A stretch of DNA of 64,000 nt from Marasmius tenuissimus (lineage: Eukaryota; Basidiomycota; Agaricomycetes; Agaricales; Marasmiaceae), in the NCBI GenBank assembly GCA_029532415.1, contig JAQOTA010000050.1, forward strand, positions 1,240,001 through 1,304,000, written 5' to 3'. Numbering within the stretch: the stretch's first letter is position 1; each line of letters begins with the position of its first letter. The translations under genes and the position numbers were made by a program. A model generated the notes under the pieces. That model was not told the origin of the DNA. It saw only the letters and a list, made by a program, of their open reading frames with translations, and searched no databases. Positions 11,061-23,258 of the stretch are shown piece by piece.

Positions 11061-14000
11061 GCAACCACCACGACCAAAACCCCTTCGATTTCGCTGAACG
11101 TCGGGTGTTATTCGCTCAACTACAACTCATCTATGCAATGTTATCAAAGTCCTTGCCTGTGCACAATTCGTAAGTCATATCATCGATACGAGTATGACCT
11201 AGTACTGACTTCGCATTTGGCATCTTGTCTATTGCGTTTATAGGACGTATTTATGTGGACCAGGAAAACACAGAAAGACCCTTCATGGCACCCTTCCAAG
11301 AGGCCAGGAAGACTGGGCATGAGATGAATATGGGTCGCGCGGAATCTTGATCAGACCGCTGCCCTCTCCACGACGCCCTCCCTAGTTTCCCTTCCTCCCC
11401 CATCATCTACTCTCGACATCCAGGGATTCTTTTCGAGATAGTATTTGGGGTATGAGTACACCCGCTTCCCTCTTTTTGTCTGCTCCTTTCCTCACAAGTC
11501 TCTGTAGGATGGCCAAACACGCCCAAGATGCATCGGATCTTTACTTTCCTATCAAAGAGCAACTACATATACCGCCATCAGTCAAATCAGGCGAAGAGAA
11601 CGTTCAAAACATCACATCCAACACGTCTTCTTACTTCGACGCGTTACTCAGGTTTTTCGCACACCTTATCATCACCATCGACATCGCGTCTCTCCCACCT
11701 GCGACAAAGCAGTCGACTCTTACCCCTGATCATTTAATGGGCGCACTTCCCTTCTATTCTAGTGATGACTCGACGTACCATTGACGAAGATCTTGGTCTT
11801 TGCCTTTTCCTCCGCCTTCACGTTCGTGCACCTGTACCTTTCACGAAACACATCTGCATCCAACTGGTAGCGGCCTCGAAATATCTTCAGGCCTCAATAG
11901 AGCACCACTGGTATCCTGGCCATCAGATCGTCTGGATATTTACCGGGTGTCACCGTCAATGGCAAAAACCCTCGTCTGTCCAGCCTTCATCTCGCCGCAT
12001 TTGATGATGAGGCCAACGTCGAGCGGATGCCATATTCCGCCCTACCTCCTCTAAACCGTCGTTTTCGTCCCCTATTCCTCACAGCATTGTCAAATCAACC
12101 GCACGGCGACGGCATCCCGCAATGTGAACCTCCTCGAAACCTCAACTCACCTACACAATTAGCCTCCCGGGCGACGTACAAATTCACCAAATTTTCACCA
12201 CCCACGCTGGTCGCTCTCAGTCCTCTACACAGTGGCAAATAACCGAAAAGTTGCGTGTATCCGGGATCACCCTTTGAAGGAAGAACGTCGGACGTTCGGG
12301 GGATCGGAAAAGTGGGCTGGTGAGGGAAAAGAGGCGGCGAAGGGGAGTCATGTTGATCATCCTATGCGGCTTCCACTCGCGCAGGCGGCTGTGGGAGCTT
12401 GGGTGGATTGAGCTGGTTGGGAGGTACATAGAAGACCGTCGAAACGCCTTTGGAAAACCTCCTCTACCAATCCTCTCGGGCATATATTCGGTTTGCCGGC
12501 AATCGACACCTCAGTAAAACCGTCGCATGCCTGAGGGTTTCAAATTGGGTATGTGGCCCTCTTACACCCCAAGTAACTCCGTCTGATTCTCAACTCTCTT
12601 ATAGACACGTCAAACTCACCCTTTGAAGCGGCTCACCCCTGCCTCGTCGATACCGAAGCCTTCAAACGTGTCTCGTGTCTCAGTTGGACGAAAAGCCGTA
12701 TCGTCTCTGACAGCGGACGATTCGGCAAAAACGATACATCGCACCGACTGTGGTGTGTGAGGTATCCTTGTGAGACGGTCTTTTGGAAGATTGGAAGAGG
12801 GAGGATGGTTATCCGTCGCTGGAATACCGATGGTACCGGTGGAGAGGTGGGACGGTGCGGTTCCCAAGGTTGGAGATGGGGTTGGGGACGCGGGATAGAG
12901 GTTTTCCGATCTAGGAGGCGTGATCACAGTGTGTTCTTCCTCTTGTTCTGGGCGTTGACGTTGTAGGGCTGATAACCGACGTATCGGTAGTCCTAAAAAA
13001 ACACAAGCACATGGCTATATGTACACGGAATTGACATATCCTCACATCATCGAGCCCTTTGCATTCGCTGGACAGGCACCTTTCATCTTTGTAGCCTGCA
13101 ACACCAGATCTGGGGCTCTGCCTCAGTAAGCGTGATCTTCTACGGTGACTTATCAATTATCTGTGTCTATAAGCATTACTTCATCACTCTAGAATTCATG
13201 TACGCATCATTGTGAACTATCGAACTCCAGAAGTGATAATACCTGCCTCTGAACTTGCGAGCTTCGAGTTCGTGAGCGTTGCGGCCTCCACTAACTCGTG
13301 GGCCGTTTACCTTTCACCCAAACCAACATTGTAGCGAGTGTGGGCTATCGTCGAGCCTCCACTTCATTTCTTTGGTCCTTCGACCTCGAGTATGTATATA
13401 TTCTGTATTCGTTCCAATCTCGAGTTCCTCCCACCATTTTATGACGTCATGTAGGTCCCCTCGAAGTGACACCCACAAGTCGATACACAACTCTTAACTC
13501 TTAACTCGGGCATCTTATTCTCGTTAGCCTCTTGCCCACAGCCATAGTTAGATTCAAGTTAGAACTGTACTACCGGATGGCTCGGTGTGGATGGAACTAG
13601 GGGATGCGATAGTGTTCTGGTTGGAAGACTGAAAAACCGCAGTCTGGTGTGGGGTGCGGAGAGGCCAAAAGGAGTTGAAGGAGGTCAGCTAATGCTGTAT
13701 ACACTCGATCCAATCAGCAAGCGCAAAGAGCAACAGCCAAAGGATGGATTAGGCATGCGAGGACCGAGAGCAGAAGGGGGGAGAAAGTCGCGTCGTTTTT
13801 CTCTCGAAGAACCCCAACAGGGTCCGTGCCTCACAGTCGTGGGTTTCCATTGTGATTGAGAGCCGACTAGGCTTCTTGCCGTCTCTGCTGCTCTTGAGCG
13901 CGGCAGCCTCACTCATTATTTGACAGGCGTTCCGGGGTACAATGTCCAAAAGTATTGCCCCAGCTTAGGGCGAGCTGGACGCAGTAATCATTGCTTTCTG

Positions 14001-17000
14001 GACGATGAGGAAAGGGTCAGAGGGAAACGAGAGAAAGTACGACACGTACTGTGCAGTATCCGAGTACGAGTACCATATTTCAAGCTTTAAGCCTCATACT
14101 TTTTAGGTCGTCCAGTAGCTCTTTCTCCCCTTTGCTCGATACACCCCTTACCCATCTCAACTCTCCGTTCCTCGCCTGGCGCCATTCTTCGTCTTGATCT
14201 GAGCTTTATTTCGCAACACAGATACTTGATGATGGTTCGCGTGTCCTCGAGCGAGGAGTCGATCTTTGTGAGCGTTGTCTATTGAGAGCAGATTTTTGAG
14301 TTAGGGTGAAGGCCATTGAGAAGGAAGGGGAAATCTAGATGCGTCCATGCGCACAACTTTGGGGGTATTTTGAGGCCATTAATCATGATCCATCGTGATG
14401 GATGTTTGAGATTGTAGCGTCGTCCAGGCGGCATAACCGTTGAAAATTTTCAACACAATTAAAAGCACCCGCAATGTGTCTAGCTTCTATGGCCCGGTCG
14501 ACCTCTTTCCCCATCACAATCCTCAATACGATTCATCAAGCGAGTTGACCAAGATTTTGAGAGGCGTTGCAACGTCGGAGCGAAGGATGAGGAAAGACGA
14601 ATTTTCATTGATCTGGTTCGGGTATTCGCTCGACCTTAGTAAGTGGACTAGTGAAAGCTAGCATCGACCCAAGTTTCAACAGATTAGAGAGGAGTCGAGG
14701 TCGGGGACCTTTTGGACATTGAAGTTGACACGTTGACATTGAGCGGGCGTCGTTGCCACGGTCGTCATCTGGGAAGAGAATTGTTGACGGGCGCTTGCGA
14801 ATCATCTCGTTCCCAACTCGTTCCTCACCACCATCAAGAGGTCGTCAAAAGGGCCTGTCTTCTGGGATGTGAATGGAATGGACTAAACATATTGGGAATG
14901 TGAGCTCAGACTATTCTTCGAGCCTCTCAGTATACTGAATATTCATAATGATAGTGAGTGTCATCTCTCACGAGTGAATGCATTTACTGACCTGAAAGAG
15001 TTCCGCAAAAAAAAACAACAACATCGATTCACTCACCTGCAAGCTCCTTCTCCTGGGCTTATTCACGCCGCTGGAGAGCCGACGCGAGGTATGTAAGAAA
15101 CATGATTGTTGTCAGAGCGAATAATTCCTATCAAGTTCTTTGTAGAATGGCCCAACCAGTACCCCCGTTTCCTTTCCAGCACTGTTCACCACAATCATCC
15201 GGATACCGAAACAAGACCAAGAACATGGTAGAAAACATCCCATTTGGTTCTCCTCGCCTCACCCGTTCCATCACTCCTACCATCGACGCGTCATCCAAAT
15301 TTCTCGATCTGCACGTCAAGTTTTCACTGCCATCAACAAGCGTCTCCCCTCGCTTCGTGCCGATGCCGCCGTTGTCTTCTCTCTAAATCCCTGAATACAG
15401 CTCGCCAGTAAAAGGCCGAGGCGATAAAATCCGCTATTTACACCACCTTTACGCTCGTCCAATGCTCCCATATACGGATCTCACTGTTACATTCATATTC
15501 GCACCCCACTGGCTATAGGAGGTAGTAACCTCAACTAGCTTTGATTCTCTCTCGGGCTTTGACAAGAGACGACTTCCATTGTGTCAAGTCACCCTATTCT
15601 GTTCGGCGTATCTGTTCCCTTGCTCCCTTTTGTTCGCCGATCATTACTACCAAGCGAGGCGTCAGACGCCCCCACAGCTGAGCGCAAAATCGCACATGTG
15701 TCTCGTTGCAGCGTACAGCGCTGGTCTTCACGCTGGTGCCCCACAACCCAACTCACCGTCATCAAACCCTCTTTGAACATTACGGAATATTCAGATGGAG
15801 GAAACCATGGGCGTCTCGGGTACCCCCCGAGAGTCGGAGATGTATCTATGCCAAGCACTCACAGTAAACAGAATTGGCGGCTATCGGTTGTACGGGACTC
15901 TGTTTGAAGCTATGGAGGTCGTGGGTGATGAAGCTCAAGGGGGAGGGCAGACGGAGTGCCGGATGGTAAGGCTCTGGCACGCAGTATGACGGTTGAGGAA
16001 CACTGGGTTTGTCCGATTTTCCAATCTACTGTTGACATGATATTGATACTACCTGCCTTTCCCAGACTATATTCTTCGTTTTGGATACGGAGTTTGGTTA
16101 TTTTGTAGAGACTCAAACGCAACACCTTGCCACGATTCAAACACAACCTTCCTCCTAGCCGAGTCACGTCTCATATATGTCCTGTCTGAAACATTCGAAA
16201 ACTCACCGGCGCGTACCCTGGTCAGTACTTATTATAGATATCATGAAGGCTTGAAGACGACTCCCGAGAATCTAGTCTAGAAAATTCGGATAATCGGCAG
16301 TTCCGCCATCTGAGTCGATTAGGGCACCTAAATTGACTCCTCGTACCGAACGTCAACGTTCGCGTCAGTATGGCAATGCTTCATTTAATCCCGGTGCATC
16401 CTCAACGCTATTGCTCCGCTCACGGACTTTTTATCCGTGGTGCCACAAGTCTTCAAGGCTCCTACATAGGTCGGCAAAACGGTTCCTTGACTCTCATGGA
16501 TTGAATCTGGGCGTGCCTGAGGTTTTTTTGGGATCATGCTATGTCATCCGGACTCGACGGGTTGGACAGAACCCACAATTTATCGGGTAGTGAGTTTGAT
16601 TCGTTTCATCCATGAAAACGCTGACCAACATACTTGTACTTTCACGGGATACCTTCATTCAGATTTTAGCCTGCTTTTCAATGAATTCGAGCATTCAGAG
16701 GTCTCCACTTTGTCAAGATACTTGTCGACTCGTGGGAGCGTCCACCTTTGACGATAGAATCGCATTCGTTGGGCGGCCTCAAGCTGAGAGGTATGATATC
16801 CCTACACCAATCACAGTGGTCCGTCGAAATGCTCCGGCTGGCCAGGGCCGCGTTGACGGAAGATAGGTTATATTTTACGCTAGGGCAAACATGAGGTGAG
16901 GCTCTAAAGTATCACACCCTTACACCCACGGTGACCCTCATGATTTTTTGCTATTAATTCTGACGCCACCCTCAGGCCCAAGTCCATATCTCATTGTTCC

Positions 17001-17026
17001 CCCTTACTTCTTCTCTTCACTGTTCA
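11061..17026. other. Gene-poor degenerate region upstream of orphan gene copy B
   Basis: About 6 kb without a gene I can support. Two stretches resemble each other: 11,490-11,700 and 15,125-15,320 both pass from a pyrimidine tract with an AG into a similar ATGGCCMAAC start and later share an ACCATCGAC motif. They look like two decayed copies of one coding exon, the second frameshifted. Minus-strand frames at 12,217-12,483 and 12,616-12,927 have no recognisable content. The 15,900-16,250 part resembles 6,060-6,350. I read the whole as the upstream half of the duplicated unit, enlarged by further duplication and decay. Confidence 0.45.
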
Positions 17027-19432
17027 ATGAGCAACACGACCTATTTCGCCTATGCTCAAGGCCCGATCACCATAGGACCCAATGCCGATTTCCGGATCGT
17101 GTACGGAGATGCAATCACGAACAACATTCTCCATTGCGTTCATGCACAGAATCAAGCTGTTGAGTTGGTGCGCAGTATGCCTCATATGAGAATGTGTCAC
17201 CACTAATACTTGTCCAGAACGGGAGAACCTTTCGACGAATTCTCGACGGCGACTTGAATCTTCAACGCCATATTTCATCACAAGTTATACCTATCAGCAT
17301 CACGCCTACAGGAGGGGTATCTACCTTCTATAGGACGGCGCAGTCAATTGAATGCAGGTCCATGAAAGTGAGGAAAACGGTATATACGACGAAGGTGGCC
17401 GGGCTTGAGGAGATGTTTACTGCGACAACGCTTGAGTCGGTGGACAAGAACGATATGGACGGTTTCAAATCGGTAAGCGCTGGTTTTCGTGTATATTCAA
17501 ACATTGACCTGACTCGTGGCAGGTGTTAAAATGGGTCTTGAACGCCGCGACGTCACTGCGGTACGTTGAAAAGTAGTCGGTTGGGGTGTCATTTCAATGA
17601 TACATGTGGCATCCAGGTCGCCATTCCTCCAACAGCTTTTTGCATTCAGCGGACCCAATCTATCAACGCTGATTGTGCACGATGGTAGGGTTTCTGTTCG
17701 AGATTTTGATTGTGGATGCTGATGGATTGTAGAACTCGCCAATGGAGATATATATAGCAGTCAGTTTCGGGGAAGGAATTGGACCGTGTTTCATTACCTT
17801 GACTATACACTTGTATGTTGAGCCCTTGAGCTCCGTGTCACAGCTGACAGTGAGCATCTTCAGTGGGCCACAATTAACTCTTTGCGTGATGACGAGACAG
17901 TGGTGTTTCCGGTGAGCTCCCAGTGTTTTCCAGTATCGGCTGGTCAATAACAATGAACAGGTTGCAAATCGTGGGAGGGATTGGTCAATGAATCTCAGAA
18001 CTCTGAGTTGGCAATATGACCCGGCTTCTGTCGCCCTCGACCCTCCAAGTGAAGAAAGCCTCCGGCCATTTTCTAGCTACCTCCCTCCACTTCGCCAAGG
18101 CACTCTTCGACAACTCGACGCCAATGAAATTGTTGCCTGTGTTGAGGAAACCCTCGGCGATGTCTTGTGCCTGATCGCGTCATCACAACGGAGGTGGGGC
18201 GGCGATCTGTCGGGCTGGGCCAAACACGGCTTTTTGACTTTCGGGACCGTTGTCGACTGGAACAAGACTGGAATCCTTGCCCACTTTTCTTCCATTCCTC
18301 CCCTTGAGTGGGCTTGCAAGAGTAGGCATCTTGACATTCAAGCCAGCTTTTCGAGCTCAGGTGTGTCTGCCAACCAACCCTGTCTTCCATTTGCTAATAA
18401 GTCTCAGTGCCCTGGCGAGTCAACCTTTCCTTCCAAAAGACTGGTGACGTCAAAGGGAACCTTGTTTTTGGCTGGCGCATTCCAGAAAAAGATATTGCCC
18501 AACATCGAAATGCGTACCTCTGCCAGTCTCTTCACTTCCTCGAAAACTGTGACAATGTAACAAAAGTTGGTAAGGGCCTGCTAAAACTCTCCAGCCTTCC
18601 TTGTCTGATCTTTCCATCCACTCAGTCCACATTGATCGAATCGGATTCTCCCTCACAGCCACCTTCCATCACGACCCCACGACATTGTCGACACCAGCAT
18701 ACCTCTTTGTTCGGCCTCTCTCTGTCGAGATCATCAACGACATGTATTGTATCCGATACCCGTTTTCCGGACCTCTATTCTACTGGAGCCACGACCCTGA
18801 AGGAGGGCAAGTCATCGTCGAGGAGAATTGGGAGGAATTTGGGATTCCCAAGCTGGAAACAGAAAATTGGGTTGGCTCCAATTGGTATAGTGAGGACTAT
18901 GATTTTGTCCGAGAACATGTCATGTCAAGAAACCATAATCTGGATGGGAGAGATTATGCGCAAGAACGTAGGTATCCGGAACTGATATACGGTAATCATT
19001 AAAGTTTTCCCCCTTTGAAATTGATTCGGTACTCATCCCGCCCCGCCAGCGGATCCTCACGACATTCGGTCAGCGCAGGTACGCGAGCAAGGCTTTAGTC
19101 CTGGGACACCAATGGAGAGCCCAATCAATATATCACTAGATGATGGAGCTGCGATAGGCATGTACCATTTTCATCCCTAGAATCACACACTTACTGTCAC
19201 TTCAGGAGGTCTAAATAATATCGAGCCGTTCAGAGAGGTAGAGCCAGACTCCCAGTGCAAGTTCGAGACCCTGGGCAACCCTATCGGACTCCGTCCTACA
19301 CCGCTTTCCGAATGGTTAACATTTCTAGAAAAGATCTATGTGACGTCTCAACGTCAACAGGAGGAGAGAGCGAAAGCTACAACCAGAGAATTGAAGAATC
19401 TCTGGTCAAGATATGGTACAGGATCTTCTTGA
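17027..19432 (+). CDS. Orphan-family protein, copy B
   Basis: Full-length paralogue of copy A with the same exon order and the most complete C-terminus of the three. Exons chain in frame across about ten introns (donors near 17,169, 17,473, 17,571 and 18,361). Landmarks are NAxG near the start, a central SLRDDETVVFP exon, WSHDPEGGQ, ENWEEFGIPKLE and YAQERRYPELIYG. After a GT-AG intron following IYG the frame continues with ADPHD, then crosses a GC-AG intron (19,158-19,205) into LRPTPLSEWLTFLEK and a lysine-rich end at 19,430-19,432. The same tail and the same GC-AG intron are visible in the copy C remnant. There is no signal peptide or membrane segment. The function is unknown. A decayed MFS transporter 3' end follows on the opposite strand. 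Confidence 0.8.
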
Positions 19433-20069
19433 GTTCAAGGTTATTAACTTCCTAGCGGGACCACGATCGTAGAGCCAGCCCAGAAATTCGTCGTGAACTG
19501 ATTCTGGTAGTCCTAGGGATGATATTCTGTAGAATTTTTCATAATTATCATACATATTGAGGAGCCAAGGCCCAGGTATCTCGCACCAGTCCTAGATCTG
19601 TCATAAACCATCCGCTGGACTGCTACGGCCTTGTCACGTCTTTTGTTAAATATGACGAAGGCAAGATGCAGAAGAAGGATGACGATAGTTTCGAGTACGT
19701 GAGAGACGAGGCACGCCACGCCACCGGTGAGGTATCTGGGCGCTCGCTTTCGAAGAAAAAGAAAGGTCCGACGATATTGCTGCGAGTCATGGTCAGGTCG
19801 ATACGAAGTGAGAACCGTGGATGAAGGCAGACTTACCCGACTGCGAGACCCAAGAAGACGGTGGCACTCGCGATGGCCTGTCTGGTGTCACCACCTTGTT
19901 ACCGGGTACTGGGGAGAGCCCCAGCACAAATACACAGTTTAACGCGCCCGTCATCCCTGTTCGATCAGAATACGTGAGCCGACGATACTAATTGCGGTGG
20001 AAGAAGGAAACGTACAATATCCTGCCAACCTGGCAACGGTCCCTTCGCATCATGCAATCATCGCAAAAC

Positions 20070-22401
20070 TATGAAATTAGAAAGCGTCAAAAAATAAATT
20101 TACGGCCCCGGACTTTTTTCATGCTCCGGGAGCACTTTTCTCGCCTGGCCGGAGTGCCCCCTGTTGTGAGAAAGATCATTCCTGGCGCGAGAAAAGTCCA
20201 CCCTGGCGCGAGCAAGGTAGTCAGCCCCGGAGGAAATTCTGAGAACCTAGAAGTAGACGCGAGATCATCAAAAAAGACTTCTATTCTCATTTTCTGAGCT
20301 CAGAACACACTCTAAGAGCCTTTACAAGGGCTAGTACACGATATAATAGTCAAATTTGACAAAACTGTATATTTCCAAGCTATGGAAGGGGGACTTCAAC
20401 CCGGATCGTGATCAAAGGAATCTTACTGGTAATTTACAGCCAATAAAACTAGAACAAGGGTCACTTTAGATGACAGGGAAGTGCTGAAAGGCCTTGGAAA
20501 GACCCGACTCCAAAATTCAGGATTTGGGACCCTGAAGACACGTAACAAGCACGTGATTTATGCGTGCTGACTGTGGGAAAGTTGCGCACCGCGTTTGCAC
20601 TGTCTCATGCTAGACCATGGGCACTTCCATATTTTGTAGACGCCGGCAAGCGGCAGAGCCCACTACTGCCTTTACGAGCTTGTAACGAGCGGCGGTCCAG
20701 CGAGATTTTGTGCCCAAATGGCAGGCAATGTTTTCTGGGTTGGGATCTTAGCACTTGTGCTCAGAGCCTCAGACTTTGAGTTTGACAGAATTGATACTCT
20801 TTTCAGCCATACTTGAGCTTGAGTCTCCATCTCCAACATGTGCTTAGGTTGACTAGTACGTACTACGTATACTTGCAGCATTCCTGATCTTCCTCCCACT
20901 ACGATAATAATGTCAAATTCAGCTATTTGCACATAAAGCATACATACTACACGACAGGTTACTACTAAGCGGCACAGAATTAAATAAAGGTATCTCAAGG
21001 ATATGATTTAGAGGGTATAACGAGAAGTCCGATGGTACCAGTCGGGTTTCCCCTGCTGGTCGTCGCTCGGCCTTCGGCCAGCTCCTCCCAGCAGGGAGGG
21101 GGGGAGCCCCCAATGATGAGCCAGCATAGTTAAAGTGCACAGTGGGTATAACGAAGTAAACCTCACATGGGTAATACACAGAGTGTTCTTGTAGTCTTGA
21201 GATGCTTGAGAAGAGGTGATAATCGAGTAGATTGTCCTAAGGCTTAAGGCCTTTCGTCCAGTCTTTTATACATAAGTTTCTGGTACATGTAATGAATATT
21301 ACACTAACTGAAACTACTACTAGAAGTAGGTATTCGGCCCTAAAGGCGTAAAAGACATTAGTACTGTGTAAGTACTTCTACCATGAATAGTAGTATGCTT
21401 GGTGAGCATAGTCGTGTTTGCCTCATGTATTGGAGGCTCTACTTATGCTATTGGATAGTGACTGTCTATAGTGTCATATATGATGAAACTAGATGTACGT
21501 AGTAAGATACGTAGACAGAGACATAGTACTTGCATGAGAATGCAAGTGTTCTAGAGGCGTAGCTCTATAAATAGTGTGACGCGTAAACAACACGTCAACA
21601 GTGTATCACATGATATCCATCATGTTCAACACCCAACCCCCCTGTCCAGTGACGGGCTTGCCCCCGGTGTCATCAATTGCTTGATGCCCATCGTGTATGT
21701 TGTCGACGCGAGGGTGGAAAAGTGAATCCTGTTGACTTCCGCGTATCTTTCAAAGCATATCCTGGGTGTGAACAGGATGTTTGTGTGGCAAATCCTCGAG
21801 TCTGGAAGAAACATCAGGTCAATACAAAGTGCTCAGTGTAATCAACCTTGGCTGGAGCTGGCAGAGGCAGGTTGTTCAAAATGGAGGGTTCTGGTTGGTC
21901 AATGATAAGCTTGAAAGACAATGGCGCCGTTGAGACTGAAGGGCAAAATGAGAGGCGGGCGACGTTGCCAAAGGACAGAAGGCTGATTTATAGGAGAAAG
22001 TATGGGAAAAATATCATGGGACCATGAGAAAAAAACCACATGATCCGAAGGGCCTTCCATGAAATCGCTTTTTTCGCACTTCTGGTAAAACCCACTAACT
22101 TAGCAGTAGCGGGAAAATCCACACATCCTACGTTGTTATTCGAGATAGTATACACATCTAGAAAATCTATAAGTAAGGAATATAATCTTGAAGACAGTAA
22201 GATATCTTCTATGGGCAATTGAGCGTCGAGATCATTATGGCATCCTCTTGCCAGAGTATGCCTTACTCCCGCCAGGGTACACCTTGCTCACGCCAGGGCA
22301 TACCTTTTCTCACGCCGAAGGTCCCGGGGTAGACGCACCGCCGAAGCATAGATGAGTCAGGGGGCTAAAAATTTTAATTTTTGACACTATTTAACAGGAT
22401 A
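20070..22401. mobile_element. Non-autonomous DNA element with inverted ends, interrupting a transporter pseudogene
   Basis: The ends are degraded inverted repeats: about 20,085-20,105 has GTCAAAAAATAAATTTAC then GGCCCC, and the right end inverted has GTCAAAAATTAAAATTTTTA then GCCCC. Inside each end lie tandem copies of a CCTGGCGYGAGMAA motif (20,190-20,220 left; 22,256-22,312 right, opposite orientation), typical of transposase-binding repeats. The boundaries are fixed mainly by the interrupted transporter sequence. Flanks cgcaaaac and cacaacc both correspond to one site in the intact transporter gene, suggesting an eroded duplication of about 8 bases. I found no transposase frame. A solo LTR has inserted at 21,114-21,631. 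Confidence 0.7.
21114..21631 (-). mobile_element. Solo LTR of a retrotransposon, probably Ty1/copia-like
   Basis: On the minus strand the 518-base segment starts TGTTGAACATGATGG and ends CTCATCA, the TG...CA ends expected of an LTR. It is flanked by a perfect 5-base duplication (cccaa at 21,109-21,113 and 21,632-21,636 on the plus strand). A TATAAAAG promoter motif on the minus strand lies near 21,270. No polyprotein sequence adjoins it, so it is the single LTR left by recombination between two LTRs. The TGTTG start is frequent in fungal copia LTRs, but the superfamily assignment is an inference. Confidence 0.75.
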
Positions 22402-22512
22402 CACAACCACCGACCGTCGGAACGTTTGCGAAGGCCATGAGGTATGACCTGTACCCGCGAGGTAGCTTATGGTAGTAGCGGGCCCTGCCGCTTGCTGGCC
22501 TTGTATAAATTG

Positions 22513-23090
22513 CCGGGGAGAATTGGGAGGAACTCAGGATTCACACGATGGCACCGGAGTACACAACTGCTTCTCATTGGAACAGTCAACAATATGATTA
22601 TGTCCAGGATCATCTCCAGTTGAGGGATCGTACTCCGGATGGGAGGCAATATGCACGAGAGCGTGAATATCCGGAGCTTATATACGGTAAGTATCTTTCA
22701 ATTCCCTTCTGAATTTAAATGAATGGTGATCCTTTCCCTGCAGCGGATCCTCATGATGTGCAGTTGGCACCGGTACAAGTGCGAGAACTCGATTCCTGGG
22801 AATACTCGACGGAATGTCTCGAGTCAACGGTTGACGAATCTGTAATAGGCAAGTAACAACTCCATCGCTCACATACTTGCACCTCTGACTGTCGTTTCAG
22901 CCGACCCGAAAGATATCGAGTCGGTCGAAGTGGGAGAGCGATCGGACTCCCGCCACAAACTTGAGACTCTGAGAAATGCTCTCGTTCTTCGTCCTACACC
23001 ACTTTCCGAATGGGTTACGTTCCTAAAGAAAGTCAGGATTCAGGAAGACCTCTCGACACCAACGGCAGGAGAGCGGAAATGATGAGTAGG
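22513..23090 (+). pseudogene. Orphan-family gene, copy C: 3' remnant
   Basis: Only the last part of the gene remains. It starts abruptly with GENWEEL, matching EENWEEF of copy B, and continues to YAREREYPELIY. A clear GT-AG intron and ADPHDVQ follow, then a canonical GC-AG intron (22,849-22,900, donor gcaagt) and LRPTPLSEWVTFLKK. All upstream exons are missing, and the lysine-rich end is frameshifted relative to copy B. The break point joins directly to the unit B transporter remnant, so copies B and C meet at a deletion or duplication junction. It cannot make the full protein. Confidence 0.8.
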
Positions 23091-23258
23091 AGATTGAGGA
23101 CCCTCTGAACGAAGGATGGCAGGATTGTCTTCGACCCCAAGAAACGCGTGCGGCGTATTGACCCGGTTTGAGGCTAGGAATGTCATTCCGGAGATCTTAT
23201 TTGTACATGCGTTAATGGGAGCCAAACCCAAAGGTTTGGGCAGCAAAACTACAAATAT
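23091..23258. other. 3' spacer between orphan remnant C and MFS gene
   Basis: Convergent 3' ends of the orphan-gene remnant and the transporter meet here. No further gene is visible. Confidence 0.5.

Larger units (their letters stand above)
19540..22480 (-). pseudogene. MFS transporter 3'-end remnant (unit B), split by a transposon
   Basis: Two pieces, 19,540-20,069 and 22,402-22,480, line up with consecutive parts of the intact transporter (about 23,270-23,797 and 23,795-23,855). They are separated by a 2.3-kb inverted-repeat element. On the intact gene the junction falls in the exon coding for MAFANVPTVIGFAM. The remnant has frameshifts and substitutions in addition to the insertion, so it is dead. 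It sits between orphan gene B and the orphan copy C remnant. Confidence 0.8.

Noticed and set aside
6840..19432. Orphan genes as NACHT-type or other immune receptor genes because of the N-terminal Gly/Asn motif
   Set aside because: No P-loop, nucleotide-binding or repeat domain follows; the resemblance is limited to a short N-terminal pattern.
20890..20960. Minus-strand peptide FDIIIVVGGRSG, resembling the FAD-binding start of GMC oxidoreductases
   Set aside because: The Gly pattern is wrong (VVGGR instead of VGGGT), the match is about a dozen residues and nothing downstream fits. Probably chance.
21026..21110. GC-rich palindromic stretch as a terminator or structured RNA
   Set aside because: It lies inside a transposon next to an LTR insertion; a functional RNA is not supported.
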